Source: Gracilibacillus alcaliphilus
GTDB taxonomy: Bacteria > Bacillota > Bacilli > Bacillales > Amphibacillaceae
Direction: 5' to 3'
Length of the DNA: 64,000 nucleotides
NCBI RefSeq assembly: GCF_016909015.1
Contig: NZ_JAFBFA010000006.1
Span: 124,001 to 188,000 of the forward strand
Position numbers and translations under genes: made by a program. Shown one piece after another: positions 52,584-61,499 of the stretch (the stretch's first letter is position 1; each line of letters begins with the position of its first letter). Below the pieces are notes generated by a model that was given only the letters and a program-made list of their open reading frames with translations, searched no databases and was not told the DNA's origin.

Positions 52584-52806
52584 AAATAAATTCCCCTCTC
52601 TAGTCTTGTTTGTCAGTAAAAAGTGATAGCACGCACTGATAGCAAGCTTGCAAGAATTTATTCTATCACGGTTTGTCAGGAGAAACAACATAGATTTACA
52701 ATTCAAAAAATAATTGGCAGTGGCAACGAATCCGTTGAGTAAAGCAGTAAATTACTATATGATAAGTGGTAGCCACCAATTTAACAAGATAAGGAATGGA
52801 TATCCT
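52584..52806. promoter_or_regulatory. Divergent control region of the second oxidoreductase locus
   Basis: A 223-bp region between divergent genes. It contains the palindrome GCAAGCTTGC (about 52644-52653) and tandem TGATAGCA motifs near 52622 and 52638, plausible AraC-type half-sites. No firm promoter was identified. Confidence 0.4.
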
Positions 52807-53619
52807 ATGTTTAAACAAATTGAGGTTGATCCGTCTGGCATCCAATTATATGAGAGTAAACACCATGCTGGTGACCGGATTGCTGAGCATCATCACGAGA
52901 TCTATCAGCTGATTTATGCATTAGAAGGCACCGGACAAATTATAGTCGATGGCGAAGCTTACCGGCTGGAGCATGACCAGCTTACTTTTATTACCCCGTA
53001 TACCGATCACGCGGTAATCGCAGACGATAAACTAACGGTGTTGGTATTAGCCTTTGATCAACGGGTAATAGATGCCACTAATCGATCTTTATTTGAACAC
53101 AGTTTATATGAATCCAAGTTTGTTGGTTTTAATCCTTTTACAAGTGGAGAAGTGCGTCAGCTGTTACGAACAATCTTGTATGAACAATCTCATCAAAGTA
53201 CATATCAACAAAATGCGATGTCGATTTATTTATCCCAGTTATTGCTGCTGATTGCCCGTGGAGAACGTAATCAAGAATCAAGTAACGCTAATTCATTACG
53301 TGCTGATAAGCTGAGAGAATATATTGACTCCCACTATTATGAGGCGTTAGATGCGGAGAACCTTGCCGGTAAATTAGGAGTAAGTACGAGACATATGAAC
53401 ACGATCTTCAAGGAAACCTTTGATCAGACACCGATGCAATATTTGGCAGAAGTAAGAGTTGGTTTATCAAAGAAAATGCTTCTGGAAACAGATAAAGATA
53501 TCGCCTCCATATGTTTTGAGGTCGGTTTTGAGTCTATTTCCACATTCTATCGTGCCTTTAAACACCATACAGCGATTTCCCCTCATAAATTCCGTACAAA
53601 TAAAAAAATTGACTTCTGA
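52807..53619 (+). CDS. AraC-family transcriptional regulator
   Basis: A 270-residue regulator with an N-terminal cupin domain (GDRIAEHHHEIYQLIYALEGTGQI, about 18-41, read in parts; metal-ligand-like histidines). The C-terminal double helix-turn-helix reads AGKLGVSTRHMNTIFKETF and ICFEVGFESISTFYRAFKHH, with SPHKFR at the end. ATG 52807 follows AAGGAAT; the longer upstream frame overlaps the control region. It lies between a divergent Gfo/Idh/MocA gene and a codirectional operon 53710-56864 and likely regulates both in response to a sugar. Confidence 0.9.
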   Translation: MFKQIEVDPSGIQLYESKHHAGDRIAEHHHEIYQLIYALEGTGQIIVDGEAYRLEHDQLTFITPYTDHAVIADDKLTVLVLAFDQRVIDATNRSLFEHSLYESKFVGFNPFTSGEVRQLLRTILYEQSHQSTYQQNAMSIYLSQLLLLIARGERNQESSNANSLRADKLREYIDSHYYEALDAENLAGKLGVSTRHMNTIFKETFDQTPMQYLAEVRVGLSKKMLLETDKDIASICFEVGFESISTFYRAFKHHTAISPHKFRTNKKIDF

Positions 53620-53709
53620 AATTAAGAAATTCGTTCTTAGATTAATAAGACGGATTTTTTTTATTAGCTTAAGATGAAATTAATACAGAAAAAAGGAGAG
53701 GTTAGAAAG

Positions 53710-54861
53710 ATGGCGGAACAACGTATTGGAATTATTATGAATGGTGTAACTGGCAGAATGGGAACGAATCAACACTTAATTCGCTCTATTAAAGCGATCA
53801 GGGAGCAAGGCGGTGTTTTGTTGAAAAATGAAGACCGTTTAATACCAGATCCGATTTTAATAGGACGTAACGAAAAAAAACTGCAAGCATTAGCAGAGGC
53901 ACATGGTATTGAACGATATTCTACGGATTTGGAAGCGGCACTTGCAGATGACTACAATGTGATCTATTTTGATTCACAAACTACGGTTCGCAGAGCAGAG
54001 GCCATTAAGCAAGCTATTGCAGCAGGCAAGCACATTTATTGTGAAAAACCAACAGCTACCAATTTAGAAGGTTCGATCGAATTAGCTAAGCTGGCAAAAG
54101 AAGCAGGTGTTAAAAATGGCGTCGTACAAGATAAGTTATTTTTACCAGGATTGCTAAAATTAAAGCGTTTAATTGATTCAGGTTTCTTCGGCGAGATACT
54201 ATCTGTGCGTATGGAGTTTGGTTATTGGGTATTTGAAGGAGACTGGCAAGAGGCTCAAAGACCTTCATGGAACTATCGCGAAGAAGATGGCGGCGGTATT
54301 ATTGTCGATATGTTTGCTCACTGGCGTTATGTTATCGATAATCTGTTTGGTAATGTGAAATCTGTTTCTTGTCTTGGTGCGACACATATTCCGGAACGAG
54401 TAGACGAGAATGGTGAGACATATAAGGCTACTGCTGATGATGCTGCTTACGGAACGTTTGAATTAGACAATGGTATTATCGTACAGGCTAATTCTTCATG
54501 GGCTGTACGAGTTAATCGTGATGATCTATTAACCATCCAAGTCGATGGTACAGAAGGAAGTGCGGTTGCTGGTTTAAGAGATTGTAAGGTACAGCATCGT
54601 GTAAACACTCCGAAGCCAACTTGGAATCCGGATATCGACAATCCATTTGACTTCCAATCTCAGTGGCAAGAGGTGCCGACAAATGATGTATATGATAATG
54701 GCTTTAAAGTACAGTGGGAACTTTTCTTAAAACATATACAAGAAGATCATCCGTTTCCTTGGGATTTGTTAGAAGGTGCCAAAGGAACACAACTGTCCGA
54801 TTTAGGTCTGAAATCTTGGAAAGAGCGTCGTTGGATTGACGTACCTGAAATTAAATTGTAG
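53710..54861 (+). CDS. Gfo/Idh/MocA-family oxidoreductase
   Basis: A 383-residue NAD(P)-dependent dehydrogenase with an unusual cofactor loop, IIMNGVTGRMGTNQH (about residues 7-21), seen in a subset of the family. IYCEKPTATN (about 108-117) and YREEDGGGIIVDMFAHWRYVIDNLFG carry the catalytic Lys and His. AAAGGAGAGG precedes ATG 53710. It starts a compact operon with the DUF993 gene (12-nt gap) and a TIM-barrel isomerase. It is probably the first oxidising step on a sugar or polyol. Confidence 0.9.
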   Translation: MAEQRIGIIMNGVTGRMGTNQHLIRSIKAIREQGGVLLKNEDRLIPDPILIGRNEKKLQALAEAHGIERYSTDLEAALADDYNVIYFDSQTTVRRAEAIKQAIAAGKHIYCEKPTATNLEGSIELAKLAKEAGVKNGVVQDKLFLPGLLKLKRLIDSGFFGEILSVRMEFGYWVFEGDWQEAQRPSWNYREEDGGGIIVDMFAHWRYVIDNLFGNVKSVSCLGATHIPERVDENGETYKATADDAAYGTFELDNGIIVQANSSWAVRVNRDDLLTIQVDGTEGSAVAGLRDCKVQHRVNTPKPTWNPDIDNPFDFQSQWQEVPTNDVYDNGFKVQWELFLKHIQEDHPFPWDLLEGAKGTQLSDLGLKSWKERRWIDVPEIKL

Positions 54862-54873
54862 GAGGTGGGCTAA

Positions 54874-56052
54874 TTGACTAAGTTACTTTTACCAAATCAA
54901 GAGGGAAAACTATATTCCTACCAGCCAAGTGAATATACCCCATTTGATATTCCCAAAGACCAACCCTTTACCAAACGGACGGCTTATTCGGCAGCACATG
55001 TGGTTGCTGATCCATTAGCTAATATTGATCCTACATTAGAGGTAGCGATTGATTGGGATAAAACGATGGAATATCGTCATTACCTTTGGTCTCTAGGCCT
55101 TTCCGTTGCGGAGGCAATGGATACAGCACAGCGAGGAATGGGGCTTAATTGGGAAGGTGCAAAACAATTAATTTCCCGCTCTATTCAAGAGGCAAAATCA
55201 GTTGGCGGAAAGATGGCCAGCGGTGTTGGAACCGATCATCTTGAACCATCTTCACAAGTGACCTTGGAAGACGTAGAGCAGGCCTATGAGGAACAAGCTG
55301 CATTTGTAGAAGGAGAAGGCGGAAGAATTATATTAATGGCCAGCCGTGCATTAGCAGCCTGTGCAAATGGTCCTGAAGATTATCAACGCGTTTATAATAA
55401 AATTCTGCAAAATGTGTCCCAGCCGGTTATTCTTCATTGGCTTGGTGATATGTTTGACCCAGCATTAAAAGGATACTGGGGATTCGAAGATCTGGATAAG
55501 GCGATGGAGGTATGTCTGCAAATTATTCGTGATAATGAAGAAAAGGTAGACGGTATCAAGATCTCCCTGTTAGATGATCAGAAAGAAATCCAGATGCGCC
55601 GTCAATTGCCAGACAGTGTCCGCATGTATACAGGGGATGACTTTAATTATGCGGATTTAATCAAAGGTGATGACCAAGGTTACAGTCATGCCTTGCTAGG
55701 TATATTTGATGCAATAGCCCCGGCAGCAGCGGCAGCCATGCATGCATTAGATCAAGGTAATGAAGTGAAATATGATCAGCTGTTAGAGAAGACAGTACCA
55801 TTATCCCGCCATATCTTCCAGGCGCCTACGTTCTCCTATAAGACTGGTGTTGTATTTATGGCTTATCTAAATGGCCATCAGGATCATTTCCGCATGGTCG
55901 GAGGAAAGGAAAGTGCCCGATCTATTACACACTTGTCGGAGCTATTTGTCTTAGCGGACCAAGCAGGCTTATTGCGCGATCCGGAGTTAGCTACTGACCG
56001 GATGGCTAAAGTTCTTGCATTATCTGGAATTAAGCAGGAGGTAACGGTATGA
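54874..56052 (+). CDS. DUF993 protein, aldolase-like TIM barrel
   Basis: A 392-residue protein of the uncharacterised DUF993 family. The order VILHWLGDMFDP (about 185-196), DGIKISLLD (about 226-234, with Lys229) and MYTGDDFNYADLI resembles the dihydrodipicolinate synthase/N-acetylneuraminate lyase barrel. In those enzymes a lysine in this strand forms a Schiff base and a GDD segment follows. An aldolase or dehydratase role on a keto-sugar is therefore suggested (inference). The start is TTG 54874 behind AGGAGGTGGGC. The stop overlaps the next ATG (ATGA), so it is translationally coupled to the isomerase. Confidence 0.85.
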   Translation: MTKLLLPNQEGKLYSYQPSEYTPFDIPKDQPFTKRTAYSAAHVVADPLANIDPTLEVAIDWDKTMEYRHYLWSLGLSVAEAMDTAQRGMGLNWEGAKQLISRSIQEAKSVGGKMASGVGTDHLEPSSQVTLEDVEQAYEEQAAFVEGEGGRIILMASRALAACANGPEDYQRVYNKILQNVSQPVILHWLGDMFDPALKGYWGFEDLDKAMEVCLQIIRDNEEKVDGIKISLLDDQKEIQMRRQLPDSVRMYTGDDFNYADLIKGDDQGYSHALLGIFDAIAPAAAAAMHALDQGNEVKYDQLLEKTVPLSRHIFQAPTFSYKTGVVFMAYLNGHQDHFRMVGGKESARSITHLSELFVLADQAGLLRDPELATDRMAKVLALSGIKQEVTV

Positions 56053-56864
56053 CAGCAGATGTAAAGCGATTAAGTCTCAATCAAATCACTACCGATCAAT
56101 GGAATTTGCAGCAGGCTGTTGAGGGCTGTCTGCGGAATAATATCGGCTGGATTGCGGTGTGGCGCCATAAAATAGAAGAGATTGGATTAAAACAAGCAAA
56201 AAAACTAATTCATGACTCTGGCTTACAAGTATCTAGCATTTGCCGCGGGGGGATGTTCCCTGCAGCAACTGCTAAAGAACGGTCATTAAGAATTGATGAT
56301 AATAAACGAGCGATTGAAGAAGCAGCTGAATTAGGGACAGATACACTAGTTCTTGTTTGCGGTCCAAGTGCGGACAGAGATATTGACAATGCTCGTGCAC
56401 AAGTAGCGGATGGCATCGATCAATTAGTACCCTATGCCAAAGAATATGGTGTAAAGCTGGCAGTAGAACCATTACACCCGATGTTTGCGGCTGATCGATC
56501 GGTGATTAATACATTAGATCAAGCTACTACAATTGCAGAGCAGTATGATCCCACAGAAGTTGGGGTAATTGTTGACGTGTATCATGTCTGGTGGGATCCT
56601 AATCTTTATCCAGCTATTGAACGTGCGAAGGGGAGAGTTCTTGGTTTCCATGTCTCAGACTGGAAAGTACCAATGCCTGACATGTTTAAAGGCCGCGCTA
56701 TGATGGGAGCTGGTGTGATTGAAATCAACCGAATGCGCCAAGCCGTAGAACAAACGGGTTACCACGGTCCAATAGAGGTAGAGATTATTAATCAATCACT
56801 TTGGGATCGTGAGGGTGATGAAGTATTAACAGAGATCAAGCAGCGTTTTATGGAACATGTCTAA
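56049..56864 (+). CDS. Sugar phosphate isomerase/epimerase, TIM barrel
   Basis: A 271-residue xylose isomerase-like barrel. LAVEPLHPMFAADRS (about 138-152) supplies a metal-binding Glu and His, GVIVDVYHVWWDPNL (about 174-188) another pair, FHVSDWK (about 201-207) a third, and VEIINQSLWD the last Glu. It overlaps the DUF993 gene by 4 nt, so the two are cotranslated. In context it probably epimerises a keto-sugar between the Gfo/Idh/MocA oxidation and the putative aldolase step. Confidence 0.9.
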   Translation: MTADVKRLSLNQITTDQWNLQQAVEGCLRNNIGWIAVWRHKIEEIGLKQAKKLIHDSGLQVSSICRGGMFPAATAKERSLRIDDNKRAIEEAAELGTDTLVLVCGPSADRDIDNARAQVADGIDQLVPYAKEYGVKLAVEPLHPMFAADRSVINTLDQATTIAEQYDPTEVGVIVDVYHVWWDPNLYPAIERAKGRVLGFHVSDWKVPMPDMFKGRAMMGAGVIEINRMRQAVEQTGYHGPIEVEIINQSLWDREGDEVLTEIKQRFMEHV

Positions 56865-56994
56865 GTTTTTTATCCGTATTTATCGACAAAGTATTGATAA
56901 CCAAAAAAACAAAGGCGAAGAAATGAAGATCGTCTATAATGTTACTGCGTTTGATTTTAGTAAAACCAGTAAGCAAAAAAAGAAGATAAAACAG

Positions 56995-57029
56995 GAAAGT
57001 TGGCGTCGTTTAATACCATGCCAACTTTC
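56995..57029 (+). terminator. Hairpin terminator after the DUF993 operon
   Basis: GAAAGTTGGC (56995-57004) pairs perfectly with GCCAACTTTC (57020-57029). The T tract is weak (a TTTTTT occurs 8 nt further on). Confidence 0.6.
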
Positions 57030-57310
57030 ACATACATATTTTTTCCTTCATAAGGGCAATGGGTGTTTTTGCTTTATCACAATGCTAATTGTCAGCAAGA
57101 TCAAAACATTTACGATCGTTCTTTTCACTTTTCCTCATTCGTATATTTCCCCATGGTTAACATTTACGGAAATTCAGTTTCTGCTATCCAGCTAACCCTT
57201 TCTGCAATTTATCAAATATGACTTTAAAATCTTTCTATATATATCCTGCTCATACTCACCAGATAATGGAACTAATCGGTTATTCCTTATTTTTCTAAGC
57301 TGTTATCCTC

Positions 57311-57424
57311 ATACAGACTTTTCTAGTTCAGTGATACGCTTTTTCGTTTGTAATAGCGTGTCTTGTATTCTGGATACCTCTTTTTCCTTTTCAGACATAC
57401 CTAGTTTAGATACTTCTTCACAAA
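57311..57424 (-). pseudogene. Remnant of a coiled-coil protein tail (MerR-like)
   Basis: The minus strand encodes EEVSKLGMSEKEKEVSRIQD followed by TLLQTKKRITELEKSV and a stop, 37 codons after an in-frame TGA, with no start codon. The heptad-like pattern resembles the C-terminal dimerisation helix of MerR-type regulators. It is probably the last trace of a deleted regulator gene; family assignment is tentative. Confidence 0.4.
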
Positions 57425-57637
57425 TTCATTTTCCTATGCAAAGAATAATTCTTTACCAGTCATGGAAGAAGTTATATGTTTTATCAAAAGATTTTTTAAT
57501 CCTGACACACTAGATGTCAGGTTGGGTGCGTTATTCTTAAATTAGCTGAAATGAAAGGAGTTGGATACAATGAATCATATGATTTAATAAAATACGAATA
57601 GATAACAGATAAGTCTATTGACAAGGAGAGAAAAAAG

Positions 57638-58531
57638 ATGAAACTGGATCGCTTGCTGGGTATTACGATGGAATTATTGACGAAAAAAAGAGTAACGGCT
57701 ACGGAATTGGCTTCGAGGTTCGAGGTCTCCATTCGAACAATCTATCGTGATATTGAATTAATTAATCAATCTGGTATTCCAATTGCCTCTTTCTCTGGGA
57801 CAGATGGCGGCTTTGAGATAATGAAGGGTTTTTTCTTATCCAAGCAGCACTTCTCTATTGACGACTTTTCTGTTATCTACAGCCTCTTAGAGGGGATGGA
57901 AGGCGCTGTCGGCGGAACGACATTTACATCTTTAGTCAATAAGCTTAGCAGTTTGCAGCCTGCATTGTTGGATGAAGGGCTTAAGAAAAAAATTGTTTTC
58001 GATACAAGCACTTCAGAAGAAGAGAAAGAGGTTCTCCCTCTCTTATTAGAAGCAATTGATCAATCAAGAAGAGTTGGATTCACTTATATAAATGCCTATG
58101 GACAAGTATCAGAGCGGAAAATTGAACCTTTAAATCTTTTATGGGAAGGAGGAACTTGGTATCTGGAAGGTTATTGTTTATTACGAAAAGCCAATCGTTA
58201 TTTCCGCATTTCAAGGATCACCAATCTCGACTTATTAGAAGAAACATTCATCCCGGGAGCAAAAACTATATCTTCGATTGATAAACAAGCAGGCGGTATC
58301 AATGTTCATCTCCGTTTTGATTTGACCGCACAGCCGAGAGTTTTTGAACAATTTCCAGGAGAATGCACATATTACGGGAATTTTGTTGATGTAAAAACGG
58401 TTTTCTATTCAAATGAGTATGCTCTTTCTGTCATTTTAAGCTATGGCACTAAGGTTGAAATTCTTTCCCCAGATGGCTTAAAGCAAGATTTAATTGAAAA
58501 AATAAATGAGATTCGAAAGATGTATTTTTGA
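57638..58531 (+). CDS. YafY/DeoR-type regulator with WYL domain
   Basis: A 297-residue regulator. The N-terminal helix-turn-helix (about 1-60) reads LDRLLGITMELLTKK, VTATELASRFEVSIRTIYRD. A WYL domain (about 135-215) has VGFTYINAYGQVSERKIEPL and LWEGGTWYLEGYCLLRKANRYFRISRI, read in parts. WYL domains sense nucleic-acid or small-molecule ligands. AAGGAGAGAAAAAAG precedes ATG 57638. It lies upstream of the NmrA-type reductase and exporter genes, which it may control; an inverted repeat at 57501-57521 is a candidate site. Confidence 0.9.
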   Translation: MKLDRLLGITMELLTKKRVTATELASRFEVSIRTIYRDIELINQSGIPIASFSGTDGGFEIMKGFFLSKQHFSIDDFSVIYSLLEGMEGAVGGTTFTSLVNKLSSLQPALLDEGLKKKIVFDTSTSEEEKEVLPLLLEAIDQSRRVGFTYINAYGQVSERKIEPLNLLWEGGTWYLEGYCLLRKANRYFRISRITNLDLLEETFIPGAKTISSIDKQAGGINVHLRFDLTAQPRVFEQFPGECTYYGNFVDVKTVFYSNEYALSVILSYGTKVEILSPDGLKQDLIEKINEIRKMYF

Positions 58532-58611
58532 CAAAATATCTGTTTAATCTTAAGTAACATTACAATGATATTCCACTTAGCAAATTAAACAAAACAAAGG
58601 AGCATGTATAA

Positions 58612-59433
58612 ATGACAATTTTAGTGACAGGTGCTACAGGAACAGTAGGAAGACATGTGGTCGAACAACTTGTTAATAAAGATGTACAAGTAAGAGCGTT
58701 ATCGCGCGACCCCAAAAGAGCTAATCTGCCAGAAGGTGTAGAGGTAGCAGCAGGAGATCTTATGTCCCCTGAAACGTTGATACCAGCGTTCCAAGATGTT
58801 ACTGCATTATATTTAATTGCTTCCAGTGATCAGGCCGAAACGACGTTGGAAACCAATCCTCAGATCATTGATTTGGCAGAAAAGGCAGGGGTACAAAGAG
58901 TATCATTATTGACGGTGTACGGTGATGGTCCAGTGGAACAGGCAATTAAAAACAGTCGTCTTGATTGGACATTCGTGCAACCGGTCGGATTTATGGCAAA
59001 TGCGATTGATGACTGGCAGGAATCGATTCGAAATGAAGGGGTCGTTCGTAAACTTGGAGGCGATACACGAGGGGCCATTATCCATGAAGCTGACATTGCA
59101 GCAGTTTTTGTCGAAACACTCCTTGAGAAAGGCCATCACGGAAACTTTTATACACTCACTGGCCCAGAAGCCCTCTCTACCATTGAACAAGTGGAGATCA
59201 TTAGTAAAGCCATTGGTAAAGATATTAAATTTGAAGAATTAACGGAAGAAGAAGCGCGAAGTGCGTGGCAAGAGAAGGGGCACAATGAGGAAAGTATTGA
59301 TTTTATGGTTCAAATGAGTAAAAACCCGCCTGAGATCGGTTATACTGTTTTACCAACGGTCGAAGAAATAACAGGACATCCGGCAAAAACATTTGCTGAA
59401 TGGGTGTCTGAACATAAAAGCGATCTTATGTAA
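58612..59433 (+). CDS. NmrA-family NAD(P)-binding protein (QorB-like)
   Basis: A 273-residue Rossmann protein of the atypical short-chain dehydrogenase group: TILVTGATGTVGRHVVEQL (residues 2-20) is the dinucleotide loop. VRALSRDPKRANLPEGVEV shows the basic NADP-selective pocket, and LDWTFVQPVGFMAN a typical NmrA-like segment. Members include NAD(P)H:quinone oxidoreductases and redox sensors. AAAGGAGCATG precedes ATG 58612. It lies 80 nt after the WYL regulator, before the exporter genes, suggesting a small stress or drug-response unit. Confidence 0.85.
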   Translation: MTILVTGATGTVGRHVVEQLVNKDVQVRALSRDPKRANLPEGVEVAAGDLMSPETLIPAFQDVTALYLIASSDQAETTLETNPQIIDLAEKAGVQRVSLLTVYGDGPVEQAIKNSRLDWTFVQPVGFMANAIDDWQESIRNEGVVRKLGGDTRGAIIHEADIAAVFVETLLEKGHHGNFYTLTGPEALSTIEQVEIISKAIGKDIKFEELTEEEARSAWQEKGHNEESIDFMVQMSKNPPEIGYTVLPTVEEITGHPAKTFAEWVSEHKSDLM

Positions 59434-59517
59434 TAGATCCTATTTCAATATGCCCTGGGTTATCTGCCAGGACATTCTTAAAAAATTCATATAAAAGACG
59501 AGAAGGAGCCCGCCAAA

Positions 59518-60468
59518 ATGCAATATGCAATAAAGGTGAATAACCTAAAAAAATCGTATAATGAAAATCAGGTGGTGAAGGGTATCAATTTGCAAGTAAA
59601 AAAAGGTGAGCTATTTGCCCTTCTCGGCCCAAACGGTGCCGGAAAAACAACCACCATCCACATGCTCTCGACTCTCCTGAAACCGGATGGAGGAACTGTG
59701 TTGATTGGAGGAGTAGATGTTGTCAAAAATGCCAAAGACGTTCGAAAAAAAATAAGTCTTACAGGACAGTTTGCTGCCCTAGATGAAGGGTTGTCAGGTT
59801 TACAAAATTTAATGTTGATTGCCAAACTTCATGGCTACTCCAATAAACAAGCTCGTTCAATAGCCAATACATTGACTCAATCCTTCGATCTATTTGAGGC
59901 CAGGAACCGTATGGTAGCAAATTATTCCGGGGGCATGCGGCGTCGATTGGACATTGCAGCAAGTATTGTCACACAACCGGATCTTATTTTTCTTGATGAG
60001 CCATCAACGGGACTAGATCCCCAGAGTCGAATTCAAGTTTGGGAAGTAATCCGCTCGCTTCTAAAATTGGGTACGACTGTATTGTTAACCACTCAATATT
60101 TAGAAGAGGCTGATCAGTTGGCTGATCAAATCGCTGTCATTAATAAGGGTACAATCATTGCAGAAGGGACACCAAACGAACTGAAAGCTTCGGTTGGTGA
60201 AAAGACCCTATCGTTTCGGTTAACAAAACCGTATGAACATAAAAAGATTTGTAGCATTTTAGCCGATCAACACGCTTTAAGTGTATTTGAAGATGATGAT
60301 CCCCTTGTTTTCAAGATACCCGTAATAGAAACAAGACTTGCCAACGACGCGATTCATACACTTTTAGTCAATGAGGTTCCCCTTGATGAATTTGCATTGG
60401 GTGAACCAAGTCTGGACGAGGTGTTCCTAGCTTTAACAGAATCGAAACACGAGGAGGTTGTTCGATGA
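59518..60468 (+). CDS. ABC exporter ATPase (DrrA/daunorubicin-resistance type)
   Basis: A 316-residue ATPase. Walker A GPNGAGKTTT (about 38-47), signature YSGGMRRRLDIA (about 138-149), Walker B LIFLDEPSTGLDPQSR (about 159-174), H-loop region TTQYLEEAD (about 192-200). A C-terminal DUF4162-like extension is typical of DrrA. It powers efflux of hydrophobic compounds together with the next gene. GAGAAGGAG precedes ATG 59518. The stop overlaps the permease ATG by 4 nt, giving coupled translation. Confidence 0.93.
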   Translation: MQYAIKVNNLKKSYNENQVVKGINLQVKKGELFALLGPNGAGKTTTIHMLSTLLKPDGGTVLIGGVDVVKNAKDVRKKISLTGQFAALDEGLSGLQNLMLIAKLHGYSNKQARSIANTLTQSFDLFEARNRMVANYSGGMRRRLDIAASIVTQPDLIFLDEPSTGLDPQSRIQVWEVIRSLLKLGTTVLLTTQYLEEADQLADQIAVINKGTIIAEGTPNELKASVGEKTLSFRLTKPYEHKKICSILADQHALSVFEDDDPLVFKIPVIETRLANDAIHTLLVNEVPLDEFALGEPSLDEVFLALTESKHEEVVR

Positions 60469-61289
60469 ACATAACAAAGAATTTAAGCGAATCATTGTTC
60501 ACCTGGGATTCATCACCAAAAAGTACAGGTGCCTTAAAGGCTACACGAACCTTTATATGGAGAACTGTACAAAACACAAAGAATAACCTCTTCGGATATG
60601 TTTTTGAAGCCGTCCTGAGCCCTGTGATTATGCTGCTTATCTTTAGTTATTTGTTTGGTGGAGCCATTGCAGGATCAACTAATGAGTATATTCAATTCCT
60701 TTTGCCAGGAATCCTTATTTTGACTGTCGTTCCCTTAACTGTCTACAGTGGAACAACCATATGTCTGGATATAACAAAAGGTGTTTTTAATCGGTTTCGA
60801 ACCATGCCTTTTTGGCAGCCGGCAGCCATATTCGGGCCATTAATTACTGATGGACTAAGATATACCATTGCATTACTTTCTGCATTGGCTATAGGATTTC
60901 TACTGGGATTTCGTCCGGAAGGCGGCCTATTGGGAACAGTACTGGCCATATTATTTATTATTTTCTTCGCATTTAGCGTGAGTTGGATTATTTCGAGCAT
61001 CGGTGTCATTGCCAAACGTCCAGAATCCGTATCGGGGTCGAGTATGATGCTTATTTATCCACTTATGTTTGCTAGTAATATTTTGGTAGATTCCGCTACG
61101 ATGCCAAAATGGATTCAAGTTATCGTTGAACTGAACCCGATCAGTATTGTAACCTCTGCTGTGAGGGGATTAATGTCTGGAACTGCTACTACTGCTGAAA
61201 TCTTAGGAGGTATAGCCATATGCCTATTTTTTATCTTTGTTTTTGCACCGATAACCATTTATCTTTATCTCTCCAAGAACAATAGGTGA
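60465..61289 (+). CDS. ABC-2 type exporter permease (DrrB type)
   Basis: A 274-residue membrane protein with six hydrophobic segments and the ABC-2 permease pattern. GYVFEAVLSPVIMLLIFSYLFGG opens the first span, and ISSIGVIAKRPESV and ELNPISIVTSAVRGLMSG lie between later spans. It forms the export channel driven by the 59518 ATPase. ATG 60465 lies in the ATPase stop (ATGA). The exported compound is unknown; antibiotic or toxin efflux is usual for DrrAB pairs. Confidence 0.92.
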   Translation: MNITKNLSESLFTWDSSPKSTGALKATRTFIWRTVQNTKNNLFGYVFEAVLSPVIMLLIFSYLFGGAIAGSTNEYIQFLLPGILILTVVPLTVYSGTTICLDITKGVFNRFRTMPFWQPAAIFGPLITDGLRYTIALLSALAIGFLLGFRPEGGLLGTVLAILFIIFFAFSVSWIISSIGVIAKRPESVSGSSMMLIYPLMFASNILVDSATMPKWIQVIVELNPISIVTSAVRGLMSGTATTAEILGGIAICLFFIFVFAPITIYLYLSKNNR

Positions 61290-61329
61290 GCAAATTAGAC
61301 TGGACTGAGCAAAAGCTTTTGAAATTGTA

Positions 61330-61464
61330 ATGGAAGCTGCTCAGTCAATCGTTTCAAAAGGTAGTTTTTTAACAATGAATGCCGATATACGCAATCAAGG
61401 TGAAAAGGATGCTATTCGGCAGGAGTATAAGTATGTAACGTCATTTTTTCGGTATAACAAATAG
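61330..61464 (+). pseudogene. Short open frame, possible gene remnant
   Basis: A 44-codon frame, MEAAQSIVSKGSFLTMNADI then RNQGEKDAIRQEYKYVTSFF and RYNK, with an open frame also a few codons upstream. No ribosome site precedes the ATG. The composition looks protein-like, so this could be the end of a deleted gene. No family is recognised. Confidence 0.25.
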
Positions 61465-61499
61465 CAAGTCTATTTATACTCAACAGCCCCATTGAACAG

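Larger units (their letters stand above)
56865..57637. other. Intergenic region with decayed sequence
   Basis: About 770 bp. A GAAAGTTGGC/GCCAACTTTC stem (56995-57029) probably ends the 53710-56864 operon. A decayed coiled-coil fragment lies on the minus strand (57311-57424). CCTGACA/TGTCAGG (57501-57521) is a spaced inverted repeat that could be the operator of the WYL regulator gene. AAAGGAG before a five-codon frame near 57570 may be the stump of a lost gene. Confidence 0.45.

Noticed and set aside
56857..57195. 112-codon plus-strand frame after the TIM-barrel isomerase
   Set aside because: It overlaps the operon end and reads through the terminator hairpin at 56995-57029; the second half is low-complexity and not protein-like.
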